A stretch of 64,000 bases of DNA, from NCBI GenBank assembly GCA_026413225.1, contig CM048552.1, positions 25,781,001 to 25,845,000 of the forward strand, in the 5' to 3' direction. Shown piece by piece: positions 1-12,439 of this stretch (position 1 is the stretch's first letter; each line of letters opens with the position of its first letter). Below the pieces are notes generated by a model, which saw only the letters and a program-made list of their open reading frames with translations, was not told where the DNA came from and searched no databases. The translations under genes were made by a program, and so were the position numbers. The DNA comes from Otis tarda (taxonomy: Eukaryota > Chordata > Aves > Otidiformes > Otididae).

Positions 1-3000
1 TTGCATACAGTTTGTAATCAAGGAAGGTGAGAACTCAGGTAAACCCTCAAAGATTTAAGCCATTTCACTTACAAATAAATAAGGCCATTCCTTTGGGCAA
101 ATGTAGCTATTTTTCCTAATAAAAAATTTGTTCAGCAAAATTGCCCATCTATAAACTGCTTGTGATCATTGCAATCTTAAAAACACTTGTTTATTGTGTT
201 ACACACAGTAAAAATAAAGGCAAAGTCCTAAATTGCCTTTGGGAAAAAAAGCCTAAAAACAAATCCTATTTTTTTTTCCCATAAATGTGAGTTCTGCTTA
301 TTTAAATACACCTGACTTTCATGAGAACTATATGGCTTAGCTGTAGTTTATAATTTTTGTGATATTTTTCTCTCCACAGTGAGTACGTTTTTACCTGCTG
401 TGTCTTCTTTATGGCTGTGGGAATGCAAGAAGGAAAACAAAATGGATAACTAGTTCACAAGATTTCTGGCTTGATTTAGAAGAGGTTCTGTATCTGTCTG
501 CCCTTCTCTTCCTGAGAATAGATGTGTGACTCTGCAGGGAGAGATTGTGACTGATGTTAACACTAGAATAAGACTAAAAATTCATTGGGGAAGTCAAATG
601 AGACTCAGTGGAACTTCAGAGCAGTTATAAGAGCAGTTATGAAGGAAATGTATTCTATAAATTTCTTTTAATCTTCCTTTTAATTGCTCCATTTGCACAC
701 TAGTGCCTCAACATTTATACTTCTGGGAAATTTCAGACAGAAGGAAGATATTTTTCATGAGAAGGGATTTAGGTGCACATCTAGACTTTAAATGAGCTTA
801 GTAAGAAGATCTCCTGTGATGCTAATGATTGCTGGAAGGTTTTGCTCTTTGGTCTTTATAATTGGAGTCTGAGATAACATCTAAGTACTTTGTTTTGAGT
901 GCTTCCATTTAATTGATTTTTCATTACCATTTTCTAAAATTACTGAAAATACCATTAATGGGTTGATCTTTCTGGGGCTTAAATTTATTAGCTTTCCAAG
1001 TCATATTGAGAGACTCAGAGAGAAGACCTGAATGGAGCACTATCTGTTCATTTATTTCTGTGCAAAAAGGATTTTTTTAATATCTTCTCAGCAATAATAA
1101 TTCAAGTAGTCTGTTTGGTTTGTATCATATGGATTTTTTAATGGAGGACCACAATGACACAAATTAAAAAAAAAAACAATCGAGTTTTTAGAAAGAATAA
1201 CTCTTTATGATTCATCTAAATGGTTGTAGCTGAATTTGATTAAACTTCAGAGTACTTGAATATTGCTTTCCCCTGTGAAACTTCACCAGGCTTCATTGGA
1301 AGTTCCGTTTCTTAAGGAACTCTGAGACATGAAATGGGATAAGAAGCCAAATATTTCAAAGTTCTAGAAAAAGGAAAAAAAAAATGATTAGTCTTCTTGA
1401 GGTGTTTCATCTTCATACATATAAAATGGTTTATGCTGATAAGATTAAAATGCTTGCTTCCAATGCTATGTCTACTTTCAATAAAACACAATAATTGCTT
1501 TTAACTTTATGATAGAATACATATTATCATTTAGCATAAGATAATAATTGAAATGATGACATGAAAATAAAATGTTTGCCTTTGATGAAAATAAAATATA
1601 TTTCGGACCCGTTGAAGTGAACATTAGATCATATAGGAATTGTGTTGAAAGTAGAGGGAAAAATTAACAATTTCTGCTATGTTGTGGTTAGCTTCAATCA
1701 GAGCTACTCTGTTCTTTTTATTGAGATGGCTTGGACATATATTCTTGCAAGAAGAGAGTGATAGTTCCAGAATGACATTCACATTTGTGTGAAATATTTT
1801 ACATAAGTCAAAATCAGCATTTTTTGCATGGAATATTGTTCCCTGTACAATCAACTTCAAGCCCTCGGAAGCCACATCAAAAACATTGCTAACTGAAGTG
1901 GGGTGTTAATTATAATCATTATGTCAGTAAAAAAAAAGCACGAGGCAAAATTTTAGAATTGCTCTCTGAGCAAGTGTGGTTCCAGTAAACGGAACAGATC
2001 TGCGAACTTTAAAACAACAAAGTTACAACAGGAGAAAATTGTAACCACTATTAGCCTATATAATTACACATTGCTTGCATCTGATGAGTCAGGCTGATCC
2101 CCGAATCTGGCAATGGAAAGATGTTTTGCCTCCAGGTAAAATTACCTGGGGATAGCTGTCTCAACCATAGGCGTTTACATTACAGACGTCTGAAGTGAGG
2201 CGTGAGGAATCCCATCTGTGGTAGATTTTGCATTTCTTGCTCTCTTCTTCCCGTCTCTTGAAGAGCTGGCAAAGCCCTGGTGCCATCCCCAGCCATGAAG
2301 GTGCTTGCCCAGAATCCAGCTGGCTGTCAGTGCCATCACCTTGCTGCCTCTTAAGAGTCTTTATACATTTCCCCAGAAGATTTTAGAAAAAAATAAAGAG
2401 AATAACTGTGAACTTGTATGATTCCTTTATATCACGGGTCAGTTATCTTTTTCCCAAAGTTTCTAACACAGTTTCAGTGGCTGTTACAGCAACTAACTCC
2501 TTTACAGATTTTAAGGAGCAACTGAAACTATTGATTTGAGAGATTGAACAGAACTGCACTTCTCAGGTCCCAAATGCTTATAAACTCGTTTGCACAGTGC
2601 TGTGAGAAGTGACTGTAGCAAACAGTGGGGAGAATATTAGGCAAGGAAAAATAAGTCCTACAACATCAAGATTCCATATTTCCTTTTCTCAGGTGTCTGA
2701 TTCAAAAGTAAGTAGCTGTGTAAATGCTTATATTTGTATATACATTGTATATATTGTTCATACACACACACATATACATATATACAAAAATCTGATCACT
2801 CATCCTCCTTGCAGAAGAAGGGCACATGAAGAAGGAATCTAAATGCAGGGAAAAAAAAAGTTTTTAAGTGAACAAAACCAATGTTGGAAAGAAACTGATA
2901 GCCAAGGCAATGTCTAGAGGAGGATGAAAAAGAAAGTATTGCGTACTTGCCCTTGAATGAATCCTCGACCTGTCAAACTGAGGTTTTCACACTGCTTTTA

Positions 3001-6000
3001 TTCTTCTGTGATAAGACTACAAGAAGGCTCTGAGTAGGTTCTGTCATAGCCTCTGTTTTTGTCAGTAGGAGAAACATTTTAACACTGTTCTCTGCATCAG
3101 TCTTCCCATCAGTTACTCCAGGAACAACATTTTCAGTTTCCCCCTCTTTTTTAAGGGCTGTAATTTCAGAACATACTATGAATAGAAGTTCCCAAGTGTT
3201 CCTTGAGGAAAGTTCATCAGCCTAAACCAGCCTACCAACTGCTGGCTTGAGCTGAATTGCAGCAGAGACAAAGAAATGAATCTCCTGGGTTGGGCAAGAG
3301 GCAGATGCTGTATTCTATCCTGTAAGCCAGGACTTTGGCATGGGAGATGCCCTGTATAGCCATTCTGATCTTGAGAGACCAGTGCATGGTGTCCCATGAT
3401 GGTGGTAATGGGATTAGATGATCCAGTCATCCCTTCAGGTGTTACGTTCTCATGTTTCACTCATGCTCCAGCTCTTCCTAATCCATACACATGTTATGAG
3501 AAAGGCAAACTCAAGAAGTGTTACAGGAAATGAATGCACAGACACAAACTGGCAATGGCTGAGACTGAGAAAGCAGCTAAGATCTGATGGCTCTCTAGCT
3601 TCTCATGACCTCTCCTCTGACATTGGTGATGCCGGGCAGAGGATTCACACTACCACCTCCATTCCCCATCACTCTTCAGCAAAACACTCAGCCCATTTAA
3701 ACTGTTACGAGCTTACATCCTACTAACACGAGCAGAATATTGTCACACACTTCAATTCAGGTGTATGTTTAAGTAGTCTGTTGCTTAGCAATGAACCTGG
3801 GCCTCTGCTTATACTTCTTGGTGATCAAAGGATTGTGTGAGACAGTAGCAAGCACAGCAGCCGTTGTTTCGTACGCTTAACAACGCTTTCCTACTGTTAT
3901 GTCGTGAAGAGGACTCAGGCAGAGGCAAGAACAAGGTTTCAGAACAAGAATCTCTCTTCTTTCCTCTCACATCCAGCACTGACCCATGACTTAAGAGTAG
4001 CAGTCCTGTCCTGAAAATGTTTTTTTCCTCTAAAGCTGATTCTTGTCTTTGAGTCTTACGCAGTTAAGTTGTCGATCTGTTATTTATAATTTGTTATGCT
4101 GTTCTTCTCCCAACTCCTTTCTCCTCTCCAGTTTGCCTGGCTCACAGGTATTTTTTCACTAATATTTTTAACTTCCTTTGTCACCCTTACCTTGCTCCTC
4201 TGGAGCTTGTAACTTCTAGCTGCTTCAGTGAAGAGGGCCTATCCCCTGCCAGGGGAGTCCTTCGCAGAAGACACTGACCTGGGAGCAGTTAGCCTGGGCC
4301 ATCACAAGGGCCTGCCAGTCTCTAAACCTGGGGTCCAAACTCACCCGCTGCCCCTGCTTTCAGCAGGCTTTGAACATCATCAGTTACTTCCTCGCTCTGG
4401 GGGACAGCACAAGGCTGAGCCTGCCCTATAGTAAACCCATATAGATGTCTGGGTAATCTGTGCTTAAGAGACTGTATTTTGCTGATAATTTGAATAGTTT
4501 CATCTGCCCTTTTAATCTTGTCACTCCCTACCACACTTTTTGTGTGTAGTTCTAAATTTTTTTCAGATCTAATCCCTTTGAGGAGGCAGTGGGAGTGGGA
4601 GTCGAGTTTAGATAGCTGAATTTTCAGACAGCGAGATGAACCACTTAGTTTATGAAGATTTCACTTGTAGAATAAAGTCTTTCTATTTTGGAAAAAAATC
4701 CTGTAAATTATTTATACTTTTCTCGTAAAATAATGTTAGTCTGTTTGCAACAAGCCACAGATTTTCATGCTACAAACTTTGGTTTTTTTTACCTTGCATC
4801 GTTACCTGCAAAAAATACTTGCCATCATATTAAAAGAGTTCAAGGTACAACTGCTTAGATATGTAGAGCTGATTTTTTTGCCAGAATTATTATGTGCCAG
4901 GGAAAATCTTCTCACTAGAGTTGCAGTCAGAACTGATAGAAAAGTTCTCATCTTCCCTGCCCCTCTGAAGTCTTTTCAATTGTCTTTTTAGAACTCACAG
5001 ATATTTTTGTCAGAAATAATCTACTATTTCTCTCAGTGTCTCTTGACACTGCTCTCATTCATTTATGTATTCATTTTACGTGCATTGATTTTCCAGCGAA
5101 GGCTATCAGACTGACAATCTGAAAGTTGAAGAAATAAATTAAACACCTTGGGAAGATACATTTCTTGCCCTTGCACAATGTCCAGTGAATGTGGCTCAGG
5201 TCCTATTTGCAAGGGTGAATTAAAGAATTAGTGAGAGGTCTCTCCTTGGCCTCCTTTGAAAAACCATGTGTGAGGGAGCTGAATGGACCCTTTGCAAAGA
5301 CAGAACCTCCTTGTGCGACAGCTAGACTGAGATCATTATATATGGGCACTACCAAATGGCCATGAGACAGTAAGAGCAGCTGGTTATGATGTGATAGTTT
5401 TGAATGGGTGGCTTTGATATCAATACAAGTCTTTTTACCTCTGCAAGAAACTTCAGTTAAATGTTGGCACCCAGCATTTTTGCTCAGTCAGAAGTCTCAC
5501 GGACAACTCTTTCCATTTTCTCTAAAATAATCTGATCATATTTACTATAAGTCTAATAAACAATTATAGATTTTGCTGCACCCAGAAATAATGGCTAAAT
5601 TCTAACAGTCTAACTTGCCTAAATTAGCTAGTAGACTAGCAGATCTAACCCTGCATGGCTTTAAATTAAATTGCCAATGTCATTTCAGCCATAGAATTTA
5701 AGTGCTTGGGCTGTCCTACCTACTAGAGTAAAGCTGTTGTGAAAAAAAAGGCCATAGATTCATAGCGTCAAGTCACAGCTCTCAGATTAAGACACTTAAC
5801 CTAGACATCCCCTTATAAACCTGAACTGGGTGTTGAAGCTCCCAAAAGACTGAGTGTAGATTCAGTCAACAGCTCATAGGCACTAGAGTGATTTTAAGCA
5901 GACCTCTATTTAGTCAGTTGAGCTGCTTTCTATTTTCCACTGTCTGTGTCACCTAGATCTCTAGGATGGGTTTCAGCTGTCTGAACACACTCAGGTGTTT

Positions 6001-6437
6001 ATTTTGGGTGTCGTGGAGTGCTCAGCACCAAACTACCATGAGCCCTCATTCGTATCTGCTGGTCCTGTGTAGGCATCTCAGAGACCCAAGAGTGGCTCAA
6101 ACAGCAGTAGGTGGCCTAATTTTAGGCTGATGAATAGAGTTTACTATAGTGGGAGCTCAGACATTAGCTCACAAGTAGTCACGTACATGGAGACATTTAC
6201 AGCTGCGAGGATTCTGTGTGGAAAAGAGACTAATCTAGAGGTGACCTGACTGTGTGGTCCTACGGTTCAGATGCAGAGGGAGGGCAGGTCCTGTGCCCTT
6301 GCGCTGTGCTACTACTGCCTGCGCTGCGTCCACTTAACATTTATTCGACTAAATGTGCAAGCAATGTTGGGAATAGAAACTAATTTCCAGGCCTTGCAGA
6401 CGCTCATACTGTGGGAAGCAAAGTCCAGTGTTTTATC
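1..6437. other. Gene-poor AT-rich stretch, nothing recognised
   Basis: I see no exon, RNA gene or transposable element that I can name here. The open frames are short (at most about 100 codons), lie on both strands, overlap each other and show no family motif. Poly-A and poly-T runs are frequent. A TA/CA-rich simple repeat lies near 2731-2787. Such sequence is typical of avian intergenic or large-intron DNA. Unrecognised old repeats or conserved noncoding elements could be present. Confidence 0.6.
2731..2787. repeat. TA/CA-rich simple repeat
   Basis: Alternating pyrimidine-purine tract made of TATA, GTATA and CACACA pieces, imperfect and interrupted. It is a low-complexity microsatellite with no other visible role. 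Translations across it are artefacts. Confidence 0.7.
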
Positions 6438-6533
6438 TCATAGAATCATAGAATCATAGAATGGTTAGGGTTGGAAGGGACCTTCAAAGGTCATCTAGTC
6501 CAACCTCCCTGCAAGGAGCAGGGACATCCCTGA

Positions 6534-6920
6534 CTAGATCAGGTTGCTCAGAGCCTCATCCAGCCTGGCCTTCAACATTTCCAGGGATGGGGCATCCACC
6601 ACCTTTCTGGGCAACCTGTTCCAGTGTTCTATAACTCGCATTGTAAAAAATTTTTTCCTAATTTCCAATCTAAATCTTCCCCCCTCTATTTTAAAACCAT
6701 TACTCCTTGTCCTATTGCAACAGGCCCTACTAAACAGCCTTTCCCCATCTTTCTTGTAGGCCCCCTTGAGGTACTGGAAGACCACTATCAGGTCTCCCTG
6801 AAGCCTCCTCTTCTCCAGGCTGAACAGCCCCAATTCTCTCAGCCTGGCCTCATACGAGAGGTGCTCCAGCCCTTTTATCATCTTCGTGGCCCTCCTCTGG
6901 ACCTTCTCCAACTGGTCCAT
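6534..6920 (-). pseudogene. CR1 ORF2 C-terminal fragment (copy A)
   Basis: An uninterrupted run of 128 codons ends at the normal ORF2 stop (TAG). It holds the conserved post-RT C-terminal region of CR1 ORF2, including [16 protein letters not shown], the [11 protein letters not shown] block and the [18 protein letters not shown] block. The endonuclease and the RT catalytic motifs are missing, so the piece cannot act as a retrotransposase. The methionine at its start is internal to ORF2 and is not a real start. Openness here reflects modest age and not function. Confidence 0.85.
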
Positions 6921-6950
6921 GTCCTTCTTCCAACTGGTCCATGTCCTTCT
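6907..6950. repeat. Exact 22-bp tandem duplication at CR1 edge
   Basis: Positions 6907-6928 and 6929-6950 are identical over 22 bases. The unit is CR1 ORF2 sequence encoding the MDQLE region, and the second copy ends exactly where CR1 similarity stops. It therefore sits at the 5' truncation junction of copy A. Confidence 0.9.
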
Positions 6951-9900
6951 CGGTGCTGTGAAGATTTTTGTCTTGGAGCACAGACCCAGACTTCTTCCAG
7001 TCTAAATCAAGTGATGCGACAGAACTGACGGAAATCTGTAGCCTCACAATATGCCAGTATGACTCAGCTGGATTAGTCTCTTTTCTGCCACTAAGACAGT
7101 TCCCACAATATTGCACCACCTTCAAACTTTGGGAACATTTCGGTACGCTCAGACACTGCAGCATTGTTTGTTCCGTTCCCTCATGACTGCACATAAAGAA
7201 AGGTGTGCACACACACGGTGAAACCTCTGCCTGATGGATTAACCCTTTTGCTGGGATTTTAACATTTGTGCATCAGTGGGATCCCCAAAATTTAAATTCC
7301 TGGGGAGGGAAATCAGTAAACAGTTGGAAGGAAGGAGTGAAAGTTGTACTTCAGCTGGGACTGAGAATGGGAAGGTGTGTGTTGTCGTTTGAATAGCAAC
7401 TGATTCTGGGATGAGGAACCTGAGCTGGACCCAAGCACAGGACAGCTGCAGGGACCCTCTCTGCTTAGGAGCAGGGACGCCAAGGTCTCAGCCTGGACAG
7501 GCAGAAAGGAGAATAGGAACTACCCACAGAGCTGGCAGAGCAGAATGCAAGGACTGCCTCATTCCCCACTCAGGAACAAGGATTTCCCAGTCTGAGTCCA
7601 ATGAGGATCCTCTGATGAGGAGAGGAGGCTTGGTTTGCCAAGAGCAGTGGCACAGCTCTCAGAAAAGAGGCAGCAGCAGGGGTCAGGATTCTCCAAAAGC
7701 AGGTTTGAACAAAGGGCTCTGGATCTAGCTGTGATTTTAAGGTCCTGAATGCAGCTTCCTCTAACACACCCTAAAGAGGAGGAAATGTTTCTGCTCTTGC
7801 CTTTAGCTACAATTAAAGCCTAATTGAAATAAAGAAAAGTGTAAAGAAACTGAAAGAATATAAGGTTAGGCAACTTGCTGAAGCAGTATGGCAATCACTA
7901 TCCCTCTTAAAAAGCCCTGGGAACTGTTGATACAGTGGCCGCCAAGATTGCTAAAGAAGTTTGATGATTTTTTTTTCTTTTTTTTTTCCACTGTTCTTTA
8001 GTTTTTTGGTTTTGCCCAAGTGACAAAGACAATTTTCCTCATTTGCTGATACAATCAATTACTGTCTTCTTGTGAATCTCCTGGGGTGTTTTGTAAGGGT
8101 TTAACTACTGGGGTGATGATGGGAATGTTCCACAAAGCCTCAACTGCTGAAGGTTTGAGCTGTGGGAAAACTCAGGGATCCTAGTTCACCCAGTTACAAG
8201 GGCTGAGAGCTTGACCTAAGTCTCCCCTGGGTCTCATCTGGCTCATGTGTTTGGATCTCCTCCACACAGCGATCAGTGTGGGGAGAGCTGTACACAGCCA
8301 GGCATCACCTGGAGATAAAACTAGCTTGTGGCAGAAGCATGGATCTAGACCTTGGACATCAGAAGCACCCCAAGGGCTCCCCAGTTCAGGAATCAACTGT
8401 GTAGACTGGGAGCTTGTAGAACATCCTCCACCACTTCCCCCTCAGAGTGTGTTGTGAGGACCCCCAACAGAACAGAAAAGATTTTGGAAAATCCAAAAGA
8501 AGAGTTACTATACTTATTGCAGACACTGATGGACTGGGACACGAATGCAGGAGTAAGCTGTTGAAATGATGTTAGGCTAAAGATCTTTTTAATTGACTCA
8601 GTTTTCAAGAAAGAAATACAAATGTCTTCTCAGGTTCCTTATCATTAAGGACAAGTGCTTTGCTGATTCAGGACCATGAAAGCTACATTATTTCATTTAC
8701 ATGCGGGCAGAATAAAGTCTAATAATGTGAAATTAGGGAAAAAAAAAGTAAAGGCTTCTCACAATGGAGATCGTGTCTACATTCAAATTAGAATGGGGAA
8801 AACCTCACATGAGAACAGAGGTTTCAGGTCTAAGAAAATAATTTGTGAACCCTGGGATCAAATTCCAATTTATTTTTTTAATAAAAGTTTTAATGATTAT
8901 CCCTTGCAGAAGTCAAATCCTATTTAATTTAGAAAAAAAAAAAAACCAAAACAAAGCCAGCCACAAACCGTTTTCATAAATGTAAAAAGCACTTGAAAGC
9001 CAAATATTGTTTCTGCTGCTTTTTATGTTGGCAAAAAGAAAATAAATCTGTTCAAGACTGACCTGAAACAAATTAGAAAGTATTTTTTAGGTTCAGCCAC
9101 CAGACTGAAAAATTAATTATTTGCACATGTCTAATTAGGATTGGGAGAAAAAGCCTTAAAGAAGAGGAGTATGAACTATTTTTCACAGCTCAGTGTTTGT
9201 TTTTTTTTTTTTCTATAGTTGCTCACAGGCATTGCTCTAGCCCTTTCTGTTACAGTTAGTTATGCAGGCTCCAGTGCACCTTTTTCAGTTATTAGCAATA
9301 CACAGTATCCAAGCTGTCTCTGCTTTGAGCCCCATTATTAAACACAGAAGGGATCTAAGTAGCTCCCTTGCACCACACAGTCAGGAGGTAATTTTGCATG
9401 CCCGGCTGCCTACTTTCAGTAGGTGTGTGCTTGCTCTCTGTATGATAACTGCTCTGCGAGTGTACGTTTTACGAGAAAAATTTCGGTTCTGATGTTTCAG
9501 TAACACACGCTTAACTCACAAGTTCATGACTTAGCCTGGACTGCTGTTGAATTGAAAATACCAGTTTAATATTTTATCAATTACATTGTCAGAAGACTCA
9601 GGTTACTGGCACCACTTCCTCATGCTAATATTCTTGGGTAGACTTTTTTGCTTAATTAGGACAAATTGGAAAACCTGGACCTTGGGCACTGCTATTTTAA
9701 GCTAAGCCTTTTCACTTGTTATACTTCCCACTTCAAGCTGGAATTACCACCACTTCGGTCCTATGTTCTGCACTTGAATCTCTTCTGCAGAAGAGCATAG
9801 GTTTCTTTCTGCACCATTGCTTTCTGTTTCTTCCAAAAAAAAAAAAGGTTGGTTTGCTTGTTTTGACAGTTCTTAGCACCTCCAAAAGGCTTTACTTTAA

Positions 9901-12405
9901 AGTACTTTCAATGCACTCCACAGTTTTCTGCAGCCTGGTTCCCACCTTTGTTTCCATGATTTCGAATGGTATTAGTGTTTATTATACTGCACAATGTGCA
10001 CTTTTTCATATGCCACTTTATATTTTCAATGCTTTTCCTAAATAGAGCAAAAGGATTGAAAAGAGAAGAGCACATGAGTACAAACACAAAATACCAGATC
10101 AGCTCTTCAGGAGATTTTCTTTTTGGTAGCTTTGGTGATATCTGCTCTGAGACCATCCCAAGTGAAAACATTTCTACCATGTGTAGAAAATACGGTGTTC
10201 ATGGTTCTGTTTTAACACTACCTTAACATGGGGCTGAACACCCAGACCTGAGTTCCTTGTAACGAAGTGTGCTCTCCTCCTGTACATTTTTATTCCCATT
10301 AGAGTGGAGTACAAACATTTTAAAGGACTTGGGAACATGAGGAGCTATGCACTCCTGTATTGGTCTCTCCCTATATATTCTTATCTTTTGCATCTGTTGT
10401 TTTGTTATTAACCTAAAAAAGAACCCAACAACAGCTACAAAACAATGTCAGTGTAATTGTCACCTATTTTGCAAGAAAAAAAAAAAGCAACTCTCCTCAG
10501 ATTTTATTTACCTTTTAAATCTGAGAAGAATAGCAGGTTTTAGGTTGCAGTAAATACTTCTTCACGGACTTTCACGTTCATAATTTTTTCCAAGAGCTGC
10601 TTGCACTTCGTAGTGAAATATGAGTACAAATCGTTTTTTCCAAAGGCTTCAGACAAATGACTCTCTACATCTAGCATTACTTGGTTTCTTGCTTTTATTT
10701 ATCAGCTGTCATGATTCTTACCTACTGCATCTTCTTATGCAAACAGCCTTGTAGATAGGGTTTGAGCTTTTTATTTTTCTCCATGTGGAACAGATAAGAC
10801 ATGGCATTTCACAAACACATTGTCCGACGCTTGTTAGGCAAAGAAATTGTATGAGGCATTTTGTATCTTTGAAAAATACACAAACCCCTGTTGAATGGCT
10901 CATAACTGTGAGAGGATTATGCAGGGAAGGGGAAAGAGATGTAACAGTCAAATGAGAAATCCAATCATAATTTGATGAACTGATAACAGGTGGGTCTATC
11001 GTCTAGCTTGGATGTGCCTGGAGAAAGTAAGCTGAGTCTAGGCACGAGTGTCAGGTAACAGACACCTGACTTTAGCATTTGTAATACATATTTTTGTGGT
11101 CTATATTCTATTATTCTATGGAGAATTTCTGTGAAAACATTATACCCTGGTAGCCTACTCCTTAGCATTAACGACCTCCTCCAAAGCCTGGGTCTGGGTT
11201 ACAAGCAGACTTTCGAGCAGTTTCCCCAGTGACTTTCCCAAGGCATGCGTCTGACAGCACAGAGAAGCCTTATGGACTGAAGTGATGAAAAGAACAACGC
11301 AGTTGCAATGCTCACTGGAGTGAGCAAACTGCTTGATACCTTTCAGAGTAGGTAGAACAGACCAGTATTTTACAGTAGGGATCTCGGGTCAAAGGGTTGA
11401 CTGGAGAACTAATCCCCTGGAAATTATTAGACTAAACGAGCTGCCCCTTTTCTTAATTCTGATAAAAACACCTTCCACTGAATATTTTACAGTAGTAACA
11501 ACTTTGCTGAAAGGGTTTGTAAATATATTTTTTTAACACAATCCCACAAATCAGTATGATCCAACATTTTCTGCTGCTTAACTTCGTTTCAACCTTCTCT
11601 CCTGTGCTGAAAGCTGCCTCATTTTCTGTTGAAGCCACGAACTGGTTTGAAAGGTTCCCCGCGGGTCTGCTGTGAGTGGTCTCCCTTTGTTACCTGCTCC
11701 TGGAAGAAGGGTTGTTCTCTGTGCCTGCCAGGAACAGCTTTCTCAATACAGCACTTAGCACTCCCAGGCCCTGGCTGACCCTTCCAGCCTGGCTGAGAGC
11801 ATTCAGCCCCGCGTCGGGGTGCGTCTTATGGTGGGGGGGGCATTAGACTGACGCTTGCAGACTTTACGTCCAGAGACAGAACGTGAGCTGAATGTGTCAG
11901 CTTCCCTTGACCTCAACTCTAATACTGGAAAGATGATAGGGAAAATTAACGCAAGGTTACTTGAGGAAAGGAAAATCTTAAATTCTTAATATCAGAGTTG
12001 GAAACAAAGTGGTAAAGGGAAAAACAAAACAGCAAAACGTAATTCTAATTCACCTCCAACAAAGCTTTCATGTCTCACATCTTTCACCATTGGCTTATGG
12101 AGAAGAATTTCAAGAATCAAGAGTCATGCACAGCAGCAGGGTCTTCCTCTGTCCCTTTCTATGCAAATTAAGAATTCATTTCTTCTTTGGGGACATCCCT
12201 AAAATTCTTCAAGCCTGTGATAAAAATCCACAACGGATATATCATAAAGAGAATTAATTGTATTTGTATTGTAAGCTCATCCTTACCTTTCAAAGCTACA
12301 TTTTGTATTGGAACTACTGTCATAAGTAGTTCGCTCCTATTTATTGTTAGTTTGAGGAACTCTCATTCATTCACAAGCTCCAGGTAAGTGAGGTTCTTAA
12401 GCATG

Positions 12406-12439
12406 TACTTAATTTTAAGCACATACTTAATTTTAAGCA
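12406..12439. repeat. Two-copy 18-bp tandem repeat
   Basis: A 16-base word (TACTTAATTTTAAGCA) occurs at 12406-12421 and again at 12424-12439, giving an 18-bp period. Small local duplication in AT-rich DNA. No function suggested. Confidence 0.8.

Larger units (their letters stand above)
6438..6950 (-). mobile_element. CR1: CR1 LINE copy A, 5'-truncated
   Basis: The left edge carries nearly three copies of the ATTCTATG unit read on the minus strand, the standard CR1 3' tail. It is followed by the conserved 3' UTR (TTGGACTAGATGACC, then TTGAAGGTCCCTTCC) and the C-terminal part of ORF2. The element is truncated at its 5' end, which lies at the right, as most CR1 copies are. The last 44 bases (6907-6950) are an exact tandem duplication of 22 bp at the truncation edge. 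The 3' UTR type matches copy B (TTTGAAGG) rather than copies C and E (TTTAAAGG). No clear target-site duplication is visible, as expected for CR1. Confidence 0.95.

Noticed and set aside
5753-5800. CATAGATTCATAG words resembling an old CR1 3' end
   Set aside because: Only the first 13 or so bases fit. The following sequence does not match the expected 3' UTR, so chance is likely.
8932-8960. Poly-A run after a 83-codon frame, as a possible processed retrocopy
   Set aside because: The upstream frame has no similarity to a known gene, no polyadenylation signal at a suitable distance and no flanking target duplication.
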